Assembly: GCA_022701365.1 (NCBI GenBank)
Contig: JAKUHH010000228.1
Location: 342 to 48,804, forward strand
Reading direction: 5' to 3'
DNA: 48,463 nt
Origin: Mycocentrospora acerina
Taxonomy: Eukaryota; Ascomycota; Dothideomycetes; Pleosporales
In this document: positions 21,894 to 31,600 of the stretch, piece by piece
Layout of the letters: each line of letters starts with the position of its first letter
How positions within the stretch are numbered: the first letter of the stretch is position 1
The notes under the pieces: generated by a model
What the model was told of the DNA's origin: nothing
The model's input: only the letters and a program-made list of their open reading frames with translations
The model's database searches: none
Program-made: the position numbers and the translations under genes

Positions 21894-24169
21894 CTAAGAA
21901 GCGTTCTTGCAACGAGGAATAAAGTTACAAATAACCGGCTCCGCGCACTTAAGGTTCAGCTCAACCTTGATCTTCATCTCCTGCGTGCCATTGTCCCCAT
22001 CGCCACTAAGTCCACACCACTCGATGCTCTCGAACTCTTGGAGAAGTCGCACTAGGATATACTGAATCTGGAAACGGCCAAAGACTCTGCCGGGACACTG
22101 GCGTGGCCCAATACTGAAGGGTAGATAGTCGCCGTACTTTGGCGCCCAGGTATCCCATCGTGCAGGATCCCACACGTCGGCATTTGCGCCTACGCTGGCT
22201 TTGTTGCGCTGGAGGCCTGCGACTGAGTATACTAGAGAGGCGAGTAGGGTTAGTTGGTTGTGAATAGTAGGAGTTCAGAATGCTGGCAAGGCATTTTAGT
22301 AGGAATCTTACCAATGATCTGTCTTGCTGAGACAGATATGGGATCATTCCCATCTGGACCGCCTCCGACAGGCAGAATTGCATCTGTCCTAGCCTCTCGA
22401 ATGTTGAGGCCGAGTGGGTGGTACATTCTCATCGACTCTTTGACTGTGTTGGCTAGGAGGTCTAGTTTTCTAAGCTGGTCTGTTGTGGGAATCGCGTCCA
22501 TGCCAATACTTATGAGAAAATTTGATTAGCATCAAGTCGATCTTCCGCACGGATATGGGCTTTCACTTACTGTTCTTTGATCTCCTGCTGAAGTCTTTTA
22601 TACAGGGCTGGTTCGCGGGCCAGGTGATAGATCGTCCAAGTGGCCAGAATAGCACCCGGATCCTATGTGATCATCAGCATTCCACTTCATCATTCATGCG
22701 CTACCGACCCGTCTGAGCAAATTCAACGACGCTAAAACTTGGGGTATCTTCAAAGTAGGTAAGGAGGTTGACGATGGCCGTGATTAAATTGCGGTTTGAT
22801 GTGGCATTGGGGCTCTGAGAGGTGCGGAGATAGAACGACTCGCCGCCTCCTCCCCGGAATTTAGCGCCGTCGAATTCGCTCAGACAGGTCATTACATTTA
22901 AAGCCAGAACGGAACCTACCTTGGAAGCCATCAGGACTGCCATGAGCTGGCCTCTAATAAAGTATCTATCATTCGGATGAGTGTTGACCAGATCCTCCAC
23001 GAGATTGAATTCCTTTTCCGTCTTTGAATCTGTTTGGTTATTGATTGGCAGTGCCAAAGTTCTTTCGATGAGATCGTCGATGAAGCGTGTTAGATCACGA
23101 TATGCTCTAGGAGCGAAAAGCCAGTCGGGAAACAGGTTTGCAAGGCGTCTATAGGAGCACATCTTGTTAATACAATTCTCACGTTCCAAAGGTAGGACTT
23201 TGGCGGAGGTGCCACATACCCGAAAAGTAGACGGTTAGTGTTAAATGTCAGAAGCTCCTCCATGGCCTTGCGGAAAGGCTGTTCGTTGGCAGATAAAGAA
23301 TTCGTGGATTCTCCCAGGAATACTTGGCTCACAAGGTCGAGTTGAAACTAAAGGCAGTTAGTGAAATCACGACGTCAGGAAGGCTCTTCGTGTCAGCATT
23401 TACCCTGTCGACCACGTCGTACACATCGACTCTCTCAGGCGAGTTTTTGATCAGCCCTAGAAGCTTCTGCATATGCTCCTCGGCTGTGGGAATGTCATCC
23501 GGACGGACACGAGAGACCTTTGGTATAACATAGATTAGTCATTTCTTAAGACACATGTAGATGAACAAACGAGTTTCTTACATGCGGCTCTAGTTGTTCC
23601 CTGCTCGTCTTCCACAAAGGCCCATCCGCTAAGCCTAACATCAGCAACTGTGTTACAAAAATGCTGGTTGCTACGCTTACTCGTAAAGACTGAGTCTCCT
23701 AAGATACTACTAAACACATCATGTGGCGTCTGTCCCTTTGCAAAGTCGGCGAACTGATCTGCTTGGATGGCCTTGATATTCTCTGCTCTGTCGGTGATGA
23801 AGATATCACCGCCCAGCAGGTTCATCTCAACCGTGCGACCGGGAGTATCGAGGACTTCGTCGCAGATGTACTCGACGAATGTGTTCGAGTGCAAGCGTTT
23901 TACGAGCTTCCATGCCATATCCAGCCCTACGTGTCATGTGACGATCAGTCTCACTGCTATGTACGACTCGAACGCCAACGTGAAGAGTAGTTGAAATGCT
24001 ACTAACCAAAAGGGAATTTGTACGGAATGCGAGGAGCATGCGGAATCGGTGATTTCGTCTTATTTCCATTGTTTAGTCTGGACGCTAGAACAATGAAGAG
24101 AATGATCGTCACTACGCCGCATAGAAGCAACTTTGAGGAGTCAATTTCTATGGACCTTAGGACGCCCAT
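21894..24169 (-). CDS. Cytochrome P450 (CYP52-like layout) with atypical I-helix, 517 aa
   Basis: Nine exons: 24169-24007, 23926-23681, 23628-23582, 23517-23404, 23347-23220, 23148-22920, 22662-22571, 22508-22312, 22231-21894. The N-terminus has a membrane anchor (LLLCGVVTIILFIVLAS). TTDGPLWKTSRE, KESMR (K-helix ExxR), ILPVGGGPDG and heme loop FSIGPRQCPG (Cys near 451) recall the alkane/fatty-acid hydroxylase group CYP52 and relatives. Such enzymes oxidise fatty-chain termini, which would suit a reduced polyketide. Oddities: the I-helix reads MASKDPGAILATW, so the Thr expected after Asp310 (AGxDT) is Pro. The intron before that exon is 257 bp, against 49-80 bp for the others, and its 5' part is open in frame for about 72 codons. 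Loss of the Thr could mean altered oxygen activation or a non-hydroxylating reaction. The gene is divergent from the PKS. Confidence 0.85.
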
Positions 24170-25600
24170 ATTGGTGGTTGTCTGCTCCCTATCTCAAGGT
24201 CTTGATTGATCAAAGGACTTAGTGAGTTGTGTTCTGTGGGCAAAGAACGGCGAGCTTTGTGCGCGGGTGGGGTTGCAGATTTACACAATTACTGCCTGGG
24301 TGCCCAGGTATATAGAAGGTGTTTCAAAACCGAACATTTCAAAGATTCCCTTGGCACAAACATCGTAGCTCAACTCATGCTCTAGACCTGCTAAGGACTT
24401 GGGAGGTGATCGACAACACTAGTAACTAAGCTCGGCCTTGTGTCTTACAGCCATGACTAGTCTGTACTCTAGAACGAACTTGTGCGTCTTTTTTTACCAT
24501 TTGCTATGATAAACTAAAGTGTGACCTATGCAATAAATTTTTGTCCGATTTGAGCAATTTCTCGTGGTAATATAAGCAAAGCGCTAGCATTTTCGAAGCG
24601 AAATGCTTAACGGTCGGTGTGCATTACTATAATTCAGTATGAGTAGCATCGGCCCCTCTGTGGAGCCCTGTGTGTTGTCAAACAAGCGTAATGTATCTTT
24701 ATGCGAGTCCGCTCGGATCAGTCGGACTTGAAGTTCTCGGTGAATTATACAACAGCTAACACAGACACCCAAAGACTCCGAGCGAGTAATGGATCGGTGA
24801 GAGCCGTTTAATTGCACGAAAACGCACAATGTGGTCCGTGAGGTATCAAAGTAAGCTAATAATCTGCGCTTACGAGGTTTTTCCTCGTTACAAGGTAGTG
24901 ACTACAATAATACATCTCCATGTCAATAGATTACTTAGACCTTTGAGACAAGGAAGAAACTACTAGGATTGTGACACAGGATACCTGCGAACTCGTAATC
25001 GTCCAGGAAGCCCTTGAGGTATCAGCGGAAATTGATAACTTATATTCGCTTTATCTTAATCATTAATAAGTAATGATTTCAACGCTCTAAATCTTGTACG
25101 ATAGATTACCTAGATCATTGAGTCAAGGAAGACACTGTTAGAATTGTGAGATAGGGTACCTGTAACCGCGTACTCGCACACGTGGCCCCTGAGGTATAAG
25201 CGCAAGCTAATAACTCGGGCCTACTAGACATTCTTCATTTAGAAAATAATGATGACAACGCTCTATCCCTAGTACGACAAAGTGTAATGAGACTACCTAG
25301 ACCTTTCTTCGCCAAGGCAAAAAGTTGCTGGCATTGAGAATGTTCAGCTCAGACATTGGCTAGTCGTCGAGTGTATTTAGCAAAGGTTCGTCGCTGTTGT
25401 TGTGATGAATGAATGAATAAATGTCGTGAAGACTGAACATCTACCCAAAATTACACTGTGCCTGCGACTATCTCAAACTACTCTTTACAAATCTTTTCTT
25501 GAAACCTAGAAGCAATTGCATTTAGCGAGACTGTTCCAAGACGTTGGAAAGTTGGTGTCCTTTGAACTTGGACTAACATACCATACCGTAGACCGCAATC
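24170..25600. promoter_or_regulatory. Shared promoter region of the P450 and PKS genes
   Basis: 1.43 kb between divergent start codons. It contains a cluster of CGG/CCG triplets at 24706-24728: the palindrome TCCGctCGGA at 24708-24717, nested in AGTCCG...CGGACT. It also contains a set of three long tandem repeats (separate entry). The triplet palindromes resemble binding sites of Zn2Cys6 regulators. No TATA box can be assigned with confidence. Confidence 0.45.
24840..25345. repeat. Three diverged tandem repeats of about 175 bp in the PKS/P450 promoter
   Basis: Units begin with GAGGTAT at 24840, 25016 and 25191 (spacings 176 and 175). Each carries colinear blocks: AGCTAATAA-like sequence near the start, AATAATGAT(T/G) with CAACGCTCTA in units 2 and 3, then GATTACCTAGACCTTTGAG-like, CAAGGAAGA(A/C)ACT and GGATTGTGA-like sequence, and a (GG)GTACCTG(C/T)AA block in units 1 and 2. 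The third unit is truncated near 25345. Divergence is moderate and spread along the unit, so the duplication is not recent. No open frame runs through it. Confidence 0.8.
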
Positions 25601-28600
25601 ATGGCTACCGACAAGACGACACCCATAGCCATCATCGGCATGAACCTGAAGTTCCCAGGTGACGCAGTATCCGCACAGGCCTTCTGGGAGCTGGTGATGA
25701 GCGCGAGGAATGTATCCAAAGAAATACCCGCCGACCGGTTCAACATAGATGGGACGTATTCACTCTCTACAGGGGTGCACACGAGTATCACGTGCTAACT
25801 TGAACCAACAGCATTCTACCATCCCGACCCGAACCGTTTAGACAGCGTAAGTGTGAAGGATGAGTTGAGATGTATTGGAAGTCGACTCAGCTGATTCCGC
25901 TAGTTACGCATCCGCCATGCACATTTCATGGAAGAAGACCCACGGAGTTTTGACGCGCCCTTTTTCAACATGTCATATGCAGAGGCATCGGTTCTCGACC
26001 CACAGCAGCGCGGCCTCCTTGAGGGCGCCTACCGGACTTTTGAAAACGCGGGCATCCCCATGGAAAACCTCTCCCGCTCGCCCACTTCAGTTTACTGTGC
26101 CTCCTTCTCCCGTGACGGCGAGACCATAACCGGCCGCGACTTCGCCGCCCAATCGCGCTACCACGCCACCGCCAACGGCTCGTCCATGCTCAGCAACCGC
26201 ATCAGCCACTTCTTCGACCTCGCAGGCCCCTCCCTAACCGTAGACACCGCATGCTCATCGGGTTTGTACGCGCTGCACCTCGGCGTGCAGAGCATTCTCG
26301 CGGGCGAGAGCGCCATGTCGCTTGTCTGTGGCGCAAATACATTCATCACACCCGAGAGCCAGGCGCTAGCGCTCAGCAACGGCGGGTTTTTAAGTGTTGA
26401 TGGTAAAAGTTATAGTTTTGATGCAAAGGCGAATGGGTATGCGAGGGGCGAGGGGTTTGGGTTTGTGTTGCTCAAGCCGCTGGATGCGGCAGTCAGGGAT
26501 GGGGATATTGTGAGGGCGGTGATCCGGGCGACGGGTGCGAACCAGGATGGTAGGACGCCGAGTATCACGCAGCCGAGCCAACAGGCGCAGCTTGACTTGT
26601 TGCGTGATACATATCGAGTTGCGGGGCTGAATGTTGCTGATACAGACTATGTTGAGGCTCACGGCACTGGAACGCCGGTTGGTGACCCGATCGAGGCGGC
26701 TGCCATAGGGCAAGCTTTCCGTGAGGGTCGCAAGTCTGACAGACCGCTTTATGTGGGTTCTGTAAAAGCGAATATAGGCCACTTGGAGGGCGCCTCGGGC
26801 ATGGTTAGTTTTGCGTGATCTCCGGGCTGGTGTGCGCATAGATGTCGTTAACAGATTCGCTGATTTAGGCTGGTGTCATCAAAGCTGTTCTCGCGCTGGA
26901 GAAGGCTGTGATTCCACCCATCGCCATGTTTGAGAAGGCGAATCCTGCAATTGATGTAGCGGATTTGCAGCTCGCGGTAAGAACTTCTTCTGCCGACTGA
27001 AAGAAGTGCTCTCACTGACTTGAATTAGTTTCCCAAAGAGGCAGTCCCATGGCCGGCGGCAGACGTTCGAAGGGCATCCGTGAGCTCCTTTGGATATGGA
27101 GGTATGTTCCCCTGCGTGGTGATAGACGGCGAGAAGCTGACGGCGAGCAGGTAGTAACGCCCATGTGATTCTCGACGACGCCTACAACTACCTGCGCAGC
27201 CACGGATTGAAAGGCCTGCACCAATCCGTCGGCAAGCCCACGCCTACCAACGGCAACGCCAACGGGAATGGACACGCCAACGGTAACGGACACACCAACG
27301 GGAATGGACACACCAACGGGAATGGACACACCAACGGCAACAGACACACCAATGGCAACGGACACACCAATGGCAACGGCGCTCTCCGATCTCTCCCATC
27401 CGAAACCCCCTACGCCATCATCCCCTTCTCCGCCGCAGACAGTGACGGCACGAAGCGCCAAGCAGAGTCCCTCCAGACCTTCCTCTCCTCACACCAGACC
27501 CCCCTCGCCGCAGACTTCCTCTCCGACCTAACCTACACCCTCTCCTCGCACCGATCTCTGCTCAAATTCCGCTCCTTTGCCGTCGTCTCCTCCCTCACCG
27601 ACGACCTCACCACCCTCGTTTCACCCAGCACCTTCAGCAGCACCTCATCCGCCCCTGACCTCTCCTTTGTCTTCACAGGGCAAGGCGCGCAATACGCGCG
27701 CATGGCCACCGGCCTCCTGCACTACCCCGTCTTCCGCCAAAGTCTCATCGACTGCGACGCCTATCTGGCTACCCTCGGCAGCACCTGGTCTGTGCTAGAA
27801 GAGCTCGACAGGGACAAGGACGCCAGCAAAGTTGCCTCGCCGGCGCTGTCGCAGCCCCTCTGTACCGCCATCCAAATCGCCCTTGTCCAACTGCTCCGTA
27901 CGTGGGGCGTTGTCCCCCGCGCGGTGGTTGGGCATTCGTCGGGCGAGGTTGCGGCTGCGTACTGTGCGGGTGGGCTGGATCGCGAGAGTGCGTGGCGGGT
28001 GGCTTACTTCCGCGGTGTTGTGGCCGACAAGCTGGCTTCTGACCCGGCGAGGGAGGCAACGACGATGATGTCGGTGGGCTTGGGCAAGGAGGCTGTTCAG
28101 ACGTATCTCAAGGCTGAGCCGGCAGTGACGGTCGCGTGTGAGAACAGCCCCATCAATGTCACGCTGTCGGGCCCAACAGTGGCGATTTTGCGCTTGTCTG
28201 AGACGCTCGACGCCGACGAGGTCTTCGCACGGAAGCTGCCTGTGAAGATCGGCTATCACTCCGAGGCGCTGCGGGATGGCGCGGCCGAGTATGAGAGCTT
28301 GCTGGCCGGGATATGCGCGCCGGCGAGGGAGGGCAAGGAGCCGAGCACTGTCGCCTTCTTCTCCTCCACCGAGGGCAGCTTCATCACGCTCGAGGGGCTT
28401 GCGAGCCCGAGCTACTGGGTGAAGAACCTGCTCTCGCCAGTCCTCTTCACCGACGCCGTCACAGCGCTGGTCAGCGAGCGGAAGCAAGCCACCAAATTCC
28501 TCGTCGAGATCGGCCCCCAATCTGCTCTCCGGCGGCCCGTCAAAGACATCCTCACGCACCTCGGCGAAGGCGAGCACAAATGGTCGTACGCAGCCGTGCT

Positions 28601-31600
28601 CAACCCCCGCCAGCCCGACATGCGCTCCCTCCTCGAAACCATGGGCGCCCTCTGGAGCGCCGGCCTGCCCCTCGACCTTAACATGCCCAACCAAGCCACT
28701 CTCAAGCCCACAGCCCAGCCGAAGCGCGCAACAGACCTCCCCTCGTACCCCTTCTCCCGCGCCACGCTCTACTGGGACGAACCCCGTATCAGCGCCCTCT
28801 ACTCCCACCGGCCCTTCCGGCGGCACGCCCTCCTCGGCCTGCGCGAAAACGACTTCAACCCCGCCCAACCGACCTGGCACCACAAGATTCGCGTCGCCGA
28901 AGCCCCCTGGATCGTCGACCATGCACTCGAGGGCTCGCCGCTCTATCCCGGCACGGGCATGCTCGTCATGGCCATCGAAGCCGCGCGGCAGCTGCTTCCG
29001 CCCGGCACGGCCATCAGCGGGTACAAGCTCGAAAACGTGCGGTTTATGCGCTCCATCCCCGTCAACGAGACGGACAAGGGCACTGAGGCCAAGATCTACC
29101 TCCAGCCGCGCCGGCACACAGCCAAAGACGCTGCGCAAGGCGTCTACGACTGGCGGGTATTCACGCTCGGCGGCGACGAGTGGATCGAGTGTGCGTTTGG
29201 CAGTATTCGTGTCGAGCTTGACGAGGTGGAGGCCTCGCCCGAGACAGTCGCGCGCAAGGCTAGGTGGGCGAGCGCCGTGGGCGAGGAGCACGCGCGCGCG
29301 GCAGAGCAGTGCACGTTGAGGGTGCAGAGCGGGCAGCTGTACGAGAACTTGAGCAAGAAATCCGGCTTCGACTACGGGCCATATTTCCAGGGCTTGCGGG
29401 ACATCAAGTACTCCCGCAATGGGTGTGCGACGGGTACGCTTGCGCTGCGGGATTATGCCGACTCAATGCCCTACGCCGCTGAGGACCCGTGTGTGATTCA
29501 CCCCACGACGTTCGACTCGGTGTTCCACGTTGGGTTTGTCTCGCTGAGCATGGGCGGCTGGGAGGCGATTCCGACACTCATGTTCAGCAACCTCAAGGAG
29601 CTATGGGTCTCGCACAAGCTATTCACGCTGCCCGGTAACCCGCTGCTGCACGTGGCGACCAAGGAGGTGGCTCGTACGTTCAGGGAGTTTGAGTGGGATG
29701 CTAGCACGTTGCTTGCCGAGACGGGTGAGCCTGTTATTGTCGCCAGGGGCGAGCGTGGAACTGTCATCGCCGGCGCGGGCAGCAGCGCGCGTGACGACGA
29801 CGGTGCCAGTCGCTTCTCATACGGCATTGACTTCAAGCCCGATCTCTCGCTGCTAGCCACAGCCGAGACAGAAACCTATCTCAAGTCACTCTACGCCAGC
29901 GACCCACAATTCTCGCCGGACCCCAAGGACGCCGAGGCTGTCGACCGCGCGGACGCTATTGCGTTGTATTTCATTGAGCAAGCGCTGGAGAAGATTGAGA
30001 ACGGCGAGCCGGTGGAGTTTGACAACCACCTGACCAAGTACGTAGATTTCCTGCGCAAGGTCCGCGCAAACAGGGAGAAGTACACGTTGGCGTCGAGGGG
30101 GCTAGGGCATCTGAACATTGAGGATGTCTTGCGTGAGGCGGATGGGGAGCCGACGCAGAAGCTGGTAAAGAAGGCTGGTGAGCATCTTTATGGGATTTTG
30201 GCAGGGACAGATAATGCGTTGCAGATTATCTTTGAGGGCAATCTTGCTAATGGTAAGTCCAATCACTCACGCTGGGGGGAGAGGAATGACAAGGCTGACG
30301 TGGTGGATGTGGGGGGATAGATTTCTACCACTGCGACTTCTACTCGCGCCATTACCGCAAGGCTGGCGCGTACATGAGCATTCTCGCACATGCGAATCCC
30401 CAGCTGAGGATTTGCGAGGTTGGCTCGGGGACGGGCAGTGCCACAAGCAAGGTACTGCCGTTTTTGGTTGACAGTGAGGGTCTTCAGGGTGATCAGATGG
30501 TCCGGTACGTTGACTTGGGCATTTCCTTCCTCTCTCTTCTGTCCTCTCTCTTCTTTCCTCTCTCTTCCTTCCGTTCTCTCTTCCCTCCTCTCTCTTCCCT
30601 CCTCTCACTTCCCTCCTCCTAAGAATATACCAAAGCTTCAGAGCTGCCAACCAACTGACCCCCTCCCAGCTTCAGCGAGTACGCCTACACCGACGTCTCA
30701 GTCGGCTTCTTCGAAAAAGCGCGCGAGAAATTCGCCTTTGCCGAGAAACACATGCGTTTTGCCAAACTCGACCTCGAAATCTGCCCCTCCCTCCAAGGCT
30801 TCGAGCTCGGCAGCTACGACGTCATCATGGCCTGCAACGTAATTCACACCACATCGGATCTTATGAAGTGCCTCCGCGACCTCTATGCTCTCCTACGCCC
30901 CGGTGGCAAGCTCATCATGATGGAGACGACTGTCGACAACATCCGCGACGGCATCATCTTCGGCTTGCTGCCGGGGTGGTGGATGCGCGAGGGCCATTGG
31001 TGGGAGGGCGAGGATGTTGACGCTGTGCCTGGCGAGGACGAGGCGCTGGGTCCTATTCTCACCGAAGACGGTTGGGATGCTGCGCTGAAGACGGCGGGCT
31101 TCTCGGGTGTGGATATGGTGTTTAGGGATAACGAGTACAAACCTCGCCACCGCGTCTCAACGCTCGTCACAACAAGGCCAGAGGAGGTTGAGGATGACGT
31201 TGAAGCCGCGCGTGAGAGCTGGGTAATCCTCGCGGATCCCGAGCAGGCTGCACACGCCGATGCGCTCAAGGCGAAGCTTGCCGCCGTGCCGTGGATCGCA
31301 GAGACGGAGACGTACACGCTCGACGGACTGGTTGCCGCCGGGTTGGAGCTGAGCAGCACCAAGGTCATCAGCTTGCTCGAGCTCGACACCTCCCTCCTCG
31401 GCACCATCGCAGGCCCGCAATTCGAAGCCCTCAAAACAATCAGCTTGGACGCGAAGACGGTCCTCTGGCTCACGCGCGGCGGCAGCCCCGGCGCTGGCAA
31501 CCCCGCCGCCGAGATGGCAGTTGGTTTCTCGAGAAGTATATGCTCTGAGCGGGGTGACCAGGCTTTTGTCACCCTGAGCTTGGAGACGGACTACCCGGCT

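Noticed and set aside
24840..25345. CRISPR-like array
   Set aside because: Repeats are ~175 bp, contiguous and diverged, in a eukaryotic promoter; no short repeat/spacer pattern.
27795..29291. 498-codon open frame on the minus strand
   Set aside because: Antisense to the PKS AT/DH region. GC-rich codon bias in the PKS leaves this frame open; the translation has no domain features.
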